Positions 26,106-34,630 of a stretch of DNA of 51,623 bases are shown piece after piece; the stretch's first letter is position 1; each line of letters starts with the position of its first letter. The translations under genes were made by a program, and so were the position numbers. This stretch comes from CAMDBL01 sp964498125 (GTDB lineage: Bacteria; Pseudomonadota; Alphaproteobacteria; Rhizobiales; Hyphomicrobiaceae). The notes below the pieces were generated by a model, which searched no databases, had not been told where the DNA came from, and saw only the letters and a program-made list of their open reading frames with translations. The DNA lies in assembly GCA_964498125.1 (NCBI GenBank), contig CAZCGE010000001.1, forward strand, positions 1-51,623. Direction: 5' to 3'.

Positions 26106-26428
26106 CGGATGTCCTGGTGGACTGCTCCTGATGGAGCGGTTCATGCGCATCTTAAGGGCCGCCAGAGGGCAGTCAATCGAGCAGTGGCCGATCGCAATCA
26201 CGATTTTTCAGAATGCTGCTTTTTTTCACAGTTGACGGCTTTTCGATCCGGGAATGAGCAGCTGTCATGCAGTTCAATACTCGAATTGCCATTGCCTGCG
26301 CCAACCGCAGCGTGTCATTCTGCGCTGGCGCAATCGCTGTTGATCGCACCGACCGAGCAGATCGCAACACCACTTCGGTCGCACGTGATGATCAACGCCG
26401 ACGCGACAACCGGTGAGGACATCGTGCC
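26106..26428. other. Divergent intergenic region between the Dpp core and an amidase
   Basis: No gene is supported. The region drives transcription both ways. An A+T-rich tract at about 26195-26240 includes a T-run (26219-26226) and a TTGACG hexamer at about 26232, but no convincing paired -10 box was found by eye. Confidence 0.5.
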
Positions 26429-27865
26429 TTGAAGAATGTGCGCACCTCGGCTCGATCGACGGCTCTGTCCGAGCTCACCTATTTGACGGTCTCCGAAGCT
26501 GGCGCACTCGTGGCCACGAAGACGCTGTCGCCAGTCGAACTCGTGCAAGCGCATCTCGACCGCATCGCCAGGATCGACGGCAAGATCAACGGCTACATCA
26601 CGGTGGTTGGAGACCGCGCGCTCGCCAAGGCGCGCGAGGCCGAGGCGGAGATCATGGCCGGCCGCTACCGTGGCCCGCTGCACGGTATTCCTTATGGCTT
26701 GAAGGACAACTACTATACGAAGGGCATCCGCACGACGGCGGCATCGCGACTGATGTGGAACTGGATTCCAGACAGCGATGCCACCGTTCACGCGCGTCTT
26801 GAAGCCGCCGGCGCTGTCCTGCTCGGCAAGCACAACACCTGGGAATTCGGCACCGGCAACGGACGCGGCCAGAACGATTTGCCAGTCCCGGCAGCGCGCA
26901 ATGCATGGAATACAGAGCACTTCGCCGGCGGTTCCAGCTCTGGGACCGGGGCTTCGACCGCTGCCGGGCTCTGTATGTTCGGCATGGGCTCGGATACCGG
27001 CGGCTCGGTGCGCATTCCTGCCGCCGTCCATGGCCTGTTCGGATTGAAATCCACGTATGGCCGGATCAGCCGCGCCGGCATCCAACCCAACTCGTTCTCG
27101 TTCGATGTCGCCGGTCCGCTGACGCGCTCGGTGCGCGACAACGCACTGGTGATGCAGGTGATCGCCGGCCACGACCCTGCCGATCCAACGACCGCGGACC
27201 GCCCGGTTCCAAGCTTTACTGCCGATCTCGACAATGGGATCAAAGGACTGCGGCTGGGCGTCATCCGCCGTTTCCACGAGCGCGACGTGAAGGCCGATGC
27301 GTCGGTGGTGGCGGCGCTCGAAAAGGCAATCGAGACCTGCCGCGAACTTGGCGCCGAGATCATCGAGATCGACGTGCCCTACAGCGTGCAGCAGGCGCGC
27401 ACCGTCGTCTCAACCATCGGTCAGGCGGAGTCGCTGGCCATCCACGAGGCCGACTTCCGCGAACGGCACGCCGAGATGGGCCAGGCGCTGCGCGAGAAGT
27501 TCATGTCGTCGCTGACGGTGTCGGCGCTCAATTTCGTCAAGGCGACACGCTGGCGCCGCGAGATGACGCTCGCCACCGAGGCAGCGTTAGTCGGCGTCGA
27601 TGCGGTGCTGTGCGCGGCCGCTTTCTGGCAGGTGCCCAGGCTCGACGACGACGACGGGATGATGGCCTACACGGCGGGCTCCGCCATGTGCTGCTTCAAC
27701 GTCACCGGCCATCCCTCCGCATCGATCTGTTCCGGGTTCGGGCCGACGGGGTTGCCGATGAGCCTGCAGATTGTCGGCAAGCATTTCGACGAAGCGACGG
27801 TGCTGCGCGTAGGACAGGCCTACGAGACGGCCACCAATTGGCACAAGCGCCATCCTACTTTGTGA
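26429..27865 (+). CDS. Amidase-signature hydrolase with an AtzE/GatA-type core
   Basis: This amidase has all the canonical family residues: Lys in PYGLKDN (near residue 90), the Ser-rich loop in GGSSSGTGAST, and the nucleophile in GSDTGGSVRIPA. The 478-aa length is typical of AtzE, GatA and similar enzymes. The start is probably TTG at 26429 with GTGAGGAC upstream; GTG at 26438 is an alternative. Eleven bases after its stop lies a 67-codon gene that resembles the AtzG partner of the cyanuric-acid-pathway amidase AtzE, so this may be a two-subunit amidase. The substrate (a ureido or biuret-like amide) is inferred from context only. It is followed by a peptide-type receptor gene. Confidence 0.92.
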   Translation: MKNVRTSARSTALSELTYLTVSEAGALVATKTLSPVELVQAHLDRIARIDGKINGYITVVGDRALAKAREAEAEIMAGRYRGPLHGIPYGLKDNYYTKGIRTTAASRLMWNWIPDSDATVHARLEAAGAVLLGKHNTWEFGTGNGRGQNDLPVPAARNAWNTEHFAGGSSSGTGASTAAGLCMFGMGSDTGGSVRIPAAVHGLFGLKSTYGRISRAGIQPNSFSFDVAGPLTRSVRDNALVMQVIAGHDPADPTTADRPVPSFTADLDNGIKGLRLGVIRRFHERDVKADASVVAALEKAIETCRELGAEIIEIDVPYSVQQARTVVSTIGQAESLAIHEADFRERHAEMGQALREKFMSSLTVSALNFVKATRWRREMTLATEAALVGVDAVLCAAAFWQVPRLDDDDGMMAYTAGSAMCCFNVTGHPSASICSGFGPTGLPMSLQIVGKHFDEATVLRVGQAYETATNWHKRHPTL

Positions 27866-27876
27866 GGAGCAGAGCA

Positions 27877-28080
27877 ATGAGCGAGCCAGCCGCCCCCAGT
27901 CGCGAGGAAATCGCCGCCATCCTGAAGCGGATGGACGTCAAGGGTGTGGACGATACCTTCATAGCCCGCTGCATCGAGCTCAATGCGATCACGCAGAAGA
28001 CACTCGCCAGCTTGCCGCTGCCACCCGACAAAGGGCTCGAGGCGAGTCATGTCTTTGCTCCGCCATTCCTGACGACGTAA
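27877..28080 (+). CDS. Small AtzG-like (DUF4089-type) amidase partner
   Basis: This is a 67-aa protein with GTGAGGAG upstream of its ATG, 11 bases after the amidase stop. It is embedded in a longer out-of-frame reading frame, so it is easily missed. Helical N-terminal sequence (REEIAAILKRMDVKGVDD) is followed by IARCIELNAI and the tail LPLPPDKGLEASHVFAPP. The tail resembles the FPLPDDxEPAPVF ending of AtzG/DUF4089 proteins, which wrap around their amidase AtzE as GatC does around GatA. Identity was judged by eye from this pattern, length and position. If right, it stabilises or activates the amidase upstream. Confidence 0.65.
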   Translation: MSEPAAPSREEIAAILKRMDVKGVDDTFIARCIELNAITQKTLASLPLPPDKGLEASHVFAPPFLTT

Positions 28081-28130
28081 CCCGACGACGCGAAGTGCCT
28101 ACACAAAAATCTTCAACCAAGGGGAGCGCT

Positions 28131-29744
28131 ATGATGAAACAACACTGGCGACCGACGGCCCTATCGATGCTGGCCAGCATCGGTCTCGGTTTCAGCACGC
28201 CGGCTCACTCGGAGACCGTGCTGCGGGTCGGCATGACGCTGGCCGACATTCCGGCGACCACCAGCCAGCCCGATCAGGGTGCTGAAGGCTGGCGCTTCAT
28301 CGGCATCACGCTCTACGATTGCCTCGTCAACTGGGACCTGTCCTCGTACGACAAGCCGACCAAGCTGGTGCCGGGCCTTGCTACCTCGTGGGAAGCCGAT
28401 CCGGCCAACCGCACGCGCTGGACATTCAAGCTCCGCCAAGGCGTGAAATTCCACGACGGCACCACGTTCAACGCTGATGCCGTGATCTGGAACCTGGACA
28501 AACTGATCAAGAAGGATGCGCCGCAGTACGATCCGGCTCAGGTCGTGCAGACCTTCGGGCGTCTCAACACGGTCGCCAGTTACAAGAAGATCGACGACAC
28601 CACAGTCGAGCTCGTGACGAAAGCGCCGGACTCGATGATCCCCTACTACTTCGCCCGCATCTTCTTCGCGAGCCCGACGCAATGGGAAAAGGTTGGCAAG
28701 AGTTGGCCCGAGTTTGCCAAGGCGCCGGCCGGCACCGGCCCCTGGAAGCTCGACAAGCTGGTGCCGCGTGAGCGTGCCGAACTGGTCAAGAATACCGAGT
28801 ACTGGGACAAGGCGCGCATACCCAAGACCGATCGATTGGTGCTGCTGCCCATTCCGGACGCAGTGACCCGGACATCGGCATTGCTGTCGGGTCAGGTCGA
28901 CTGGGTCGAAGCGCCAGCGCCCGATTTGCTGCCGCGCCTGAAACAGGGTGGCATGCAGATTGTCACCAACAGTGTCCAGCACATCTGGCCCTGGTGGTTC
29001 TCGCAACTTGACGACTCGCCGTTCAAGGACGTGCGCGTGCGCAAGGCCGCCAATCTCGCCATCGATCGCGATGGTATCGTCAAGAACCTGTTGGCCGGGC
29101 TCGCAAGGCCGGCCGTCGGTCATGCCTGGCCCGGACACCAGTGGTTCGGCAATCCCTCCTTCAAGATCAAGTACGACCCGGCCGAGGCCAGGAAGCTGCT
29201 GGCGGAGGCCGGCTATTCGAAGGAGAAACCGGTCAAGGCCAAGATCCTCGTGACGTCGGCAGGCTCCGGCCAGATGCAGCCGCTGCCGATGAACCAGTAC
29301 ATGCAGGAGAACCTGCGCGATGTCGGCATCGACGTTCAGCTCGAGGTCATCGAGTGGAACACGATGACGGTGCGGCGGGCCTCGGGCGCTCACCACGCCG
29401 ATCTCAAGGGCATCCACGCCATCAACAACAGCTGGGCATTTTGGGATCCGGATTTCGGCTTCCTGATCACGCTCGACAGCCGCCGGATCGCTCCGGCCGG
29501 CAGCAACTGGATGAATGCGAAGTATCCTGAGATCGACAAGCTGGTCGATGGCATCCGCAACGAGTTCGATCCCGGCAAACAGGACGCCCTCGTCGCCAAG
29601 CTGCACGAAACCTCGGTCGACAATGCGCTCTGGCTGTTCGTCGTGCACGACATGAACCCACGCGCGATGTCGCCCAAGGTCAAGGGCTTCGTGCAGGCGC
29701 AGCACTGGATCCAGGATCTGACGCCGATCACGATGGGGCAATAG
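28131..29744 (+). CDS. Peptide-type ABC transporter periplasmic receptor (family 5)
   Basis: This is a family-5 solute-binding protein (DppA/OppA type) of 537 aa. The signal peptide is residues 1-28 (SMLASIGLGFSTPAHSE, cleaved near AHS-E). The mature protein has the family blocks TSWEADPANRTRWTFKLRQG and VKFHDGTTFNADAVIWNLD, then the long two-lobed receptor fold. GGGGAG lies before the ATG at 28131. It follows the amidase/AtzG-like pair by 50 bases and is transcribed away from the DppBCFD core that lacks its own receptor, so the two halves most likely form one importer split by the divergent promoter region (inference). Ligands of this family need not be peptides. Confidence 0.92.
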   Translation: MMKQHWRPTALSMLASIGLGFSTPAHSETVLRVGMTLADIPATTSQPDQGAEGWRFIGITLYDCLVNWDLSSYDKPTKLVPGLATSWEADPANRTRWTFKLRQGVKFHDGTTFNADAVIWNLDKLIKKDAPQYDPAQVVQTFGRLNTVASYKKIDDTTVELVTKAPDSMIPYYFARIFFASPTQWEKVGKSWPEFAKAPAGTGPWKLDKLVPRERAELVKNTEYWDKARIPKTDRLVLLPIPDAVTRTSALLSGQVDWVEAPAPDLLPRLKQGGMQIVTNSVQHIWPWWFSQLDDSPFKDVRVRKAANLAIDRDGIVKNLLAGLARPAVGHAWPGHQWFGNPSFKIKYDPAEARKLLAEAGYSKEKPVKAKILVTSAGSGQMQPLPMNQYMQENLRDVGIDVQLEVIEWNTMTVRRASGAHHADLKGIHAINNSWAFWDPDFGFLITLDSRRIAPAGSNWMNAKYPEIDKLVDGIRNEFDPGKQDALVAKLHETSVDNALWLFVVHDMNPRAMSPKVKGFVQAQHWIQDLTPITMGQ

Positions 29745-29889
29745 GGTTTGCTGCCGTCTTGTCGGTCGGCACTGAGACATTGCAAGCCGGTTCGATCGCC
29801 AATGAGGCGGCGGACCGGCTCCAGGCGACGAGGGATTGTCGCCTACTGTCGACTGCGCCGATACCGGCAAGATCTCACTTGGGGGTGGC

Positions 29890-30768
29890 ATGGCCATTGA
29901 CACGCAACAAGCCGTCTCGTCGGGGCTGAAGGTCGCGCCGCCTGTTGCGAATCGCGATGGGATGGACCAGGCCCCGGCGGGGAGGGGTAGCCGGCTGCTG
30001 GGCCGTTTGGTCCCCTATCTCGTCTTGATCGCCCTGTTGTTGATCTGGGCTGGAGCCGTCAGCCTGTTCAAGATTCCGGATTATCTGCTGCCAGCGCCGC
30101 AGGACATCATTGCGCGCATCATCAAGGAATGGCCGCTGCTGGTCCGCAACGGCGCCTACACGCTCATGTCGGTGATGCTCGGCTTCCTGGCGAGTATTCT
30201 CGTCGGCGTGCCGCTGGCCTTTCTGATCGTGGTCAATAGGACGGTCGAGAAGGCGATGATGCCGGTGCTGGTGATGTCGCAGACCATCCCGAAAGTGGCG
30301 ATCGCGCCGATCCTGATCGTGTGGCTCGGGTTTGGCATACTGCCCAAGATCGCCATCGTGTTCCTGATCTCGTTCTTTCCGATCGTCGTCTCGACGGTGG
30401 CAGGCCTCAAGAGCGTTGAAAACGACATGATCGACCTGGTGCGGTCGATGGGCGCGGGCACCGTCAAGATCATGCTGCGCGTGCGCGCGCCGACCGCACT
30501 GCCGCAGATGTTCGCCGGCTTCAAGATCGCCATCTGCCTGGCAGTGGTCGGCGCCATCGTCGGTGAGTTCGTCGGCTCGAACCAGGGTCTTGGCTATCTG
30601 CTGCTGACGGCAACGGGCAGTCTTGACGGGACCCTGGTCTGGGCGTCGCTGTTCGTGCTGATCGCCATTGGCATTGCCCTGTTCACAATCGTCAGCTGGC
30701 TGGAGCGCCTGGCGCTTCCCTGGCATATCTCGATCCGCAACGACGATGTGGCGACCTATCAGATGTAA
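29890..30768 (+). CDS. ABC transporter permease, sulfonate/nitrate/taurine type (SsuC-like)
   Basis: This is an inner-membrane permease of the SsuC/TauC/NrtB family: 292 aa with six helices. The conserved first block is LPAPQDIIARIIKEWP after helix 1, and the ATPase-contacting loop is VRSMGAGTVKIMLRVRAPTALPQMF. A run of Gs (TTGGGGGTGG) precedes the ATG at 29890; the frame extends 18 codons upstream without a site. Its partners follow: a NMT1/SsuA-type receptor 15 bases downstream and an ATPase. Gene order permease-receptor-ATPase is unusual for ssu operons. Confidence 0.9.
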   Translation: MAIDTQQAVSSGLKVAPPVANRDGMDQAPAGRGSRLLGRLVPYLVLIALLLIWAGAVSLFKIPDYLLPAPQDIIARIIKEWPLLVRNGAYTLMSVMLGFLASILVGVPLAFLIVVNRTVEKAMMPVLVMSQTIPKVAIAPILIVWLGFGILPKIAIVFLISFFPIVVSTVAGLKSVENDMIDLVRSMGAGTVKIMLRVRAPTALPQMFAGFKIAICLAVVGAIVGEFVGSNQGLGYLLLTATGSLDGTLVWASLFVLIAIGIALFTIVSWLERLALPWHISIRNDDVATYQM

Positions 30769-30783
30769 CGACAGGAGGATGTG

Positions 30784-31785
30784 ATGCGCACGGGACTTGG
30801 CAAGGCGCTGCTCGCGACGGCACTGATGCTTGCCCTCTCCACGCACTCTGCCAAGGCCAAGGACGCCGTCAGCCTCAGGCTCGAGTGGCGGCTGACCGGC
30901 TATCACCTGCCGTTCTACTGGGCCAAGGAGAAGGGCTACTACGCCGCCGAGAACCTCGACGTCGACATCAAGGAGGGTTCGGGCTCCGGCACGACGATCA
31001 ACCTGATCAACGCCAAGCAGGACGATATCGGACTGGCCGACTTCATGTTGATGGCCGCGCACATCGCCAAGGGTATGCAGGTCAAGGGCGTATATGCACT
31101 AGTTCCCAACGGCGCCTGGGCCATCGTCTCTCCAGCCGACAAGCCGGTCCAGAAACCCGAGGACCTGATCGGCAAGTCGGTGGCGATGACGGCCGACCAC
31201 AAGGGCATCTTCGACCTGCTGTTGGCGGCCAACAAGATCCCGGCGGACAAGGTGACCATCCAGGTCACCAATGCGGCGACGCGCAATACCGTGTTCGTGC
31301 AGGGGCAGGTGGACTCGTTCGTCAGCGTGGTAATCGGCTCGCCGCTCGATCTGGTCGTGCGTGCCAACCAGGGCAAGGGCAAACCGATCCATTTCATGCC
31401 GCTGGAGAGCTACGGCGTGGCCCCCATGGGCCAAGGCCTCATCGTCCATGCATCGACGATCGAGACCAAGCCCGACATGTTGAAGCGCTTTCTGCGTGCC
31501 ACCAGCCGCGGTATTGGCGAGACCATGAAAAAGGAGAACGTCGACGAGGCGACCGAGATCGCGTTGCGGCTGGCGAAGGCTTCCGACGAGCGTCGCGAGT
31601 CCGTAAAGCTGCAGTGGATCGAGACTTGGCCGCGCATGCGCACCGCCAACACGACAGGCAAGCCGTTCGGCTGGTCGGCCGACGTTGATGCCCAGTCCAA
31701 CATAGATGTGCTGATGAAGACGGAGCGGCTGACCAAGCTGTTGGCAGTGAAAGATCTTGTCACCAATGACTTCGTTCCCAACTGA
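30784..31785 (+). CDS. ABC transporter periplasmic receptor, SsuA/NMT1-like
   Basis: This periplasmic receptor of the SsuA/TauA/THI5-like family is 333 aa from the ATG at 30784. AGGAGG is five bases upstream; a GTG three bases earlier is too close to that site. The signal peptide is residues 1-24 (ATALMLALSTHSAKA). The mature start DAVSLRLEWRLTGYHLPFYWAKEKGYY is characteristic of pyrimidine-precursor/HMP- and sulfonate-type receptors (the WxxxxxxxPFYxAxxxGYY pattern). The gene overlaps the ATPase gene by 20 bases. The ligand is not predictable, though Trp/Tyr-rich opening blocks often go with N-heterocycles or small aromatics. Confidence 0.9.
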   Translation: MRTGLGKALLATALMLALSTHSAKAKDAVSLRLEWRLTGYHLPFYWAKEKGYYAAENLDVDIKEGSGSGTTINLINAKQDDIGLADFMLMAAHIAKGMQVKGVYALVPNGAWAIVSPADKPVQKPEDLIGKSVAMTADHKGIFDLLLAANKIPADKVTIQVTNAATRNTVFVQGQVDSFVSVVIGSPLDLVVRANQGKGKPIHFMPLESYGVAPMGQGLIVHASTIETKPDMLKRFLRATSRGIGETMKKENVDEATEIALRLAKASDERRESVKLQWIETWPRMRTANTTGKPFGWSADVDAQSNIDVLMKTERLTKLLAVKDLVTNDFVPN

Positions 31786-32569
31786 CGCGGCGCCATCGCC
31801 TGCACGCGAGGCGATCGGCATCGACAATGTCGGTCTCGTCTATCGCACACCATCAAGCGCCGTGCGCGCTCTTGATGGTGTTTCCTTCGCAGCCGCGGAC
31901 CAGGAGTTCGTCGCCCTGGTTGGACCGAGCGGTTGTGGCAAGAGCACGCTGCTCAAGCTCGTTTCGGGTCTGATCCGGCCGACCAGCGGCTGCATCCGCG
32001 TCAATGGCGTGGAGGTCAAAGGGCCTACGCCATCAATTGGCATCGTCTTCCAGAGCCCGTTGCTGATGGCCTGGCGCACGGTCATCGAGAACGTCCTGCT
32101 GCAGATCGACATCCGGGGACTGAAGCTTGCCGACTACCGGGAGGAGGCGCGGCGGTTGCTCCGCCTCGTCGGCCTCGACGAATTCGAGAACGCGCTGCCT
32201 TATCAACTATCGGGTGGCATGCAGCAGCGCGTCGGGCTCTGTCGCGCGTTGATCCATAATCCGGCCCTGCTGATCATGGACGAGCCGTTCGGGGCGCTCG
32301 ACGCGATGACGCGCGAGAGCATGAATGCAGAGCTGCAGCGCATCTGGATGGAGCGCCGCAAGACCGTGCTGTTCATCACCCACTCGATCTCGGAGGCTGT
32401 GTTCCTTGCCGATCGTGTGCTGGTCATGTCGCCGCGCCCGGGTACGATCGTCGGCGAGATCGCCGTCGATCTGCCGCGTCCGCGCACGGTGGCAACCACA
32501 GAGCAACCGGCGTTCTCCGCGCTGACGCGGCAGGTGCGGCAACATTTGAACAGCGCGGTTGAGTTATAG
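31766..32569 (+). CDS. ABC transporter ATPase, SsuB/TauB-like
   Basis: This is the cytoplasmic ATPase of the same importer, 267 aa. Walker A is GPSGCGKST, Q-loop IVFQSPLLMAW, signature LSGGMQQRVG, Walker B LLIMDEPFGALD and the switch His ITHS. The ATG at 31766 overlaps the receptor gene's end by 20 bases. An in-frame TTG at 31757 is possible. There is no strong ribosome site; translation is probably coupled to the receptor. It ends inside the first arm of a perfect inverted repeat (stop bases 32567-32569; repeat 32568-32594). Confidence 0.92.
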   Translation: MTSFPTDAAPSPAREAIGIDNVGLVYRTPSSAVRALDGVSFAAADQEFVALVGPSGCGKSTLLKLVSGLIRPTSGCIRVNGVEVKGPTPSIGIVFQSPLLMAWRTVIENVLLQIDIRGLKLADYREEARRLLRLVGLDEFENALPYQLSGGMQQRVGLCRALIHNPALLIMDEPFGALDAMTRESMNAELQRIWMERRKTVLFITHSISEAVFLADRVLVMSPRPGTIVGEIAVDLPRPRTVATTEQPAFSALTRQVRQHLNSAVEL

Positions 32570-32594
32570 GTGTCTGACATCAGGTCAGACACCT
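32568..32594. promoter_or_regulatory. Perfect 11-base inverted repeat between the ATPase and NtaA-type oxygenase genes
   Basis: AGGTGTCTGAC (32568-32578) is followed by the loop ATCAG and by GTCAGACACCT (32584-32594): 11 exact pairs with a 5-base loop. The first arm begins within the TAG stop of the ATPase gene, and the second ends 19 bases before the oxygenase start. No T-tract follows, so it may be a processing/attenuation hairpin or a palindromic repressor site (GntR-like operators often look like TGTCNGACA). Confidence 0.6.
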
Positions 32595-32613
32595 CCAAGA
32601 GAGGAGAGCATCG

Positions 32614-33954
32614 ATGAAGAAGCAGATGCACTTGATGCTCGACGTATCCTGGACCCAGGTCGAGACCACCTGGCGCCTGCCAGGCTCGCGGCTCGACAAG
32701 CATTATCCCGACGTCGGCATATTCGAGGAGATCGCGCGGATCGCCGAGCGGGGCTGCTTCGACATGATCTTCTTCGGCGACTCCACCGGCATCCCGAACA
32801 CGTGGAAAGGCGATATCGAGGACGCGGTGACGACGGGTGTTGCCTGGCCGCGCATGGACATGAGCCCGTGGATCGTTGCCATGTCGCGGGTCACCCGGCA
32901 CGTCGGCTTCGGCCTGACCTACGCCACCACGTTCATGCATCCGTTCTATGTGGCGCGCCTGCTCAACTCGCTCGACCACATCACCAACGGCCGCATCGGC
33001 TTCAACGTCATCACCTCGCAGCGCATGGCGGATGCGCACAACTACGGCTTCGACGAGCTGATGGAGCACGGCCAGCGCTACGATCGCATGGACGAGTTCA
33101 TGGACGTGTGCCGGGCGCTGTGGGACAGCGTCGCCCCTGATGCTTTCGAATGGGACAAGACGACGGGCCGCGTCGCCGACCCGGCTAAAGTCAAGGCCAT
33201 CGATCACGTCGGCCGCTTCTTCAAGGTCAAGGGGCCGCTCAGCGTGCCGCCGAGCCCGCAAGTCTATCCCGTGCTGATCCAGGCCGGCGGATCTCCACGC
33301 GGCACCCGCGCCGCCGCCCGCTTCGTCGACCACATCTTCGGCGGGCGTAAGGCGCTGCCTCTGATGGCGCAGCAGCGCAAGGACTTGGATGCGGCGCTGG
33401 TCGCGGAGAAGCGCGATCCCTCCAAGGTCGGCATCATCTGGGCCACCAAGGTGATGGTGGCCGAGACGGAGCAAGAGGCGCTGGCGCTGAAGGAGCGACT
33501 GATCGCGCAGGTGCCGCGCGAGGCGGTCGGCGTCTGGCTGTCGCACAACACCGGATTCGACATGTCGACGCTGCCGCCCAAGTTCTCGCTGCGCGAGTTG
33601 AACGAGCGCATCGTCGCCGCCAACGCCTCGCCGGTCGGCTTCGTCGGCTTGCTCGCCAGGCAATATGGCGAGGACGGCGAGATCGACCGCGATGAATTCT
33701 TCCAGCATGGGCTGCGCGCGGCCACCCGTTACGGCGACACCCGCGCCGGCACGCCGGCCCAGATCGCCGACCTGCTGGAGGAGGAGTTCGAGGCGACCGG
33801 TCAACGTGGCGGCTTCATGATTGGCCACTCTCAGGGCGAGAACCCCTACCTGCTGCACAACGTCGTCGATCTGCTGATCCCGGAGTTGCAGCGCCGAGGT
33901 CGTTTCCGCACGTCGTATTCGGGACGGACGCTGAGAGAGAACCTGGCAACGTGA
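32614..33954 (+). CDS. NtaA/SnaA/DszA-type flavin-dependent monooxygenase
   Basis: This is an LLM-superfamily oxygenase of the NtaA/DszA branch: 446 aa, the usual length (about 440-480). Branch features include the start MHLMLDVSWTQVETTWRLPG, YATTFMHPFYVARLLNSLDHI, GRIGFNVITS near residue 130 (the NVVTS element of this group), YDRMDEFMDVCRALWDS and HVGRFFKVKGPLSVPPSPQ. The ATG follows AGAGAGGAGAG. This branch removes sulfur or nitrogen substituents from aromatics or chelators using FMNH2. Its adjacency to an SsuABC-like importer suggests that the pair imports and oxidises one compound (inference). It differs clearly from the two LLMs in region 1. Confidence 0.92.
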   Translation: MKKQMHLMLDVSWTQVETTWRLPGSRLDKHYPDVGIFEEIARIAERGCFDMIFFGDSTGIPNTWKGDIEDAVTTGVAWPRMDMSPWIVAMSRVTRHVGFGLTYATTFMHPFYVARLLNSLDHITNGRIGFNVITSQRMADAHNYGFDELMEHGQRYDRMDEFMDVCRALWDSVAPDAFEWDKTTGRVADPAKVKAIDHVGRFFKVKGPLSVPPSPQVYPVLIQAGGSPRGTRAAARFVDHIFGGRKALPLMAQQRKDLDAALVAEKRDPSKVGIIWATKVMVAETEQEALALKERLIAQVPREAVGVWLSHNTGFDMSTLPPKFSLRELNERIVAANASPVGFVGLLARQYGEDGEIDRDEFFQHGLRAATRYGDTRAGTPAQIADLLEEEFEATGQRGGFMIGHSQGENPYLLHNVVDLLIPELQRRGRFRTSYSGRTLRENLAT

Positions 33955-34630
33955 CCAATGATTCGGGATGCTACGGGGGCGGTTCGGTTCTGTTACGCTC
34001 ATACCGTCGAACGTAATGTCGGACTCCTGTTGCCGTCCAGCGTGTCAATCGGCACTCAACTTTGACCGCCGGCTACTGTACTGACGGCGTGATCTTCGCG
34101 GTGCGTTTCAATGGGATGCTGTTGAGACGCAGGCTATTGTTTCGTCGCTCAATCGTGCCGATGCGGGGGCAATTGCGCGTGCCGATGTGCAGCCAGCGGC
34201 TTAGCAGCACGTGCCACATGGCAATGGGACTATCTCAGCCGGCAACCGCCGTTGCGCGGACGACGCTGAATGCCCTTGGTCGAAGGACGACGGGTAACCA
34301 TCCGGCCACCGCAGGCCGGGATGGGCATGCGCAAGCACCAGTGAACCCGTGCTATTTCAAAATGTACGAGGTTCACCTGCTGCTGCCTTGCCAATCCGCA
34401 ACATGGCGGCAGAAATCATGTCGCGACTTCAATCACATAAGTGTTCGCAATTTCATCCTTTCCGGTGCGCCAACAAGAAAAAAGACGGATTATTTTTCAA
34501 TGGGTTGCAGCTTTATGCCTGTCTGACCCCAACGCTGCCCCCAACACCAGCCGCGATCGTCGGCGAACCGTGCCGGGCACCTCCGCCCACCTTCTGCTTG
34601 GTGCGTCTGGTGGATGGACGATGACTCTCG
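33955..34630. other. Convergent intergenic region, 676 bases
   Basis: No gene is supported. A 154-codon plus-strand frame (34062-34526) has an arginine-rich, family-less translation and no ribosome site. At about 34049-34067 the string GGCACTCAACTTTGACCGC resembles (14 of 19) the terminal repeat of the IS21 element at the right edge, so an old insertion-sequence end may be present. The part from 34430 to 34520 is A+T-rich. Confidence 0.45.

Noticed and set aside
32203..34002. 599-codon minus-strand frame
   Set aside because: Antisense to the ABC ATPase and NtaA-type oxygenase; no domain pattern and no ribosome site at its start.
34062..34526. 154-codon plus-strand frame in the convergent gap
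   Set aside because: No ribosome site, Arg-rich translation and no similarity pattern; treated as non-coding.
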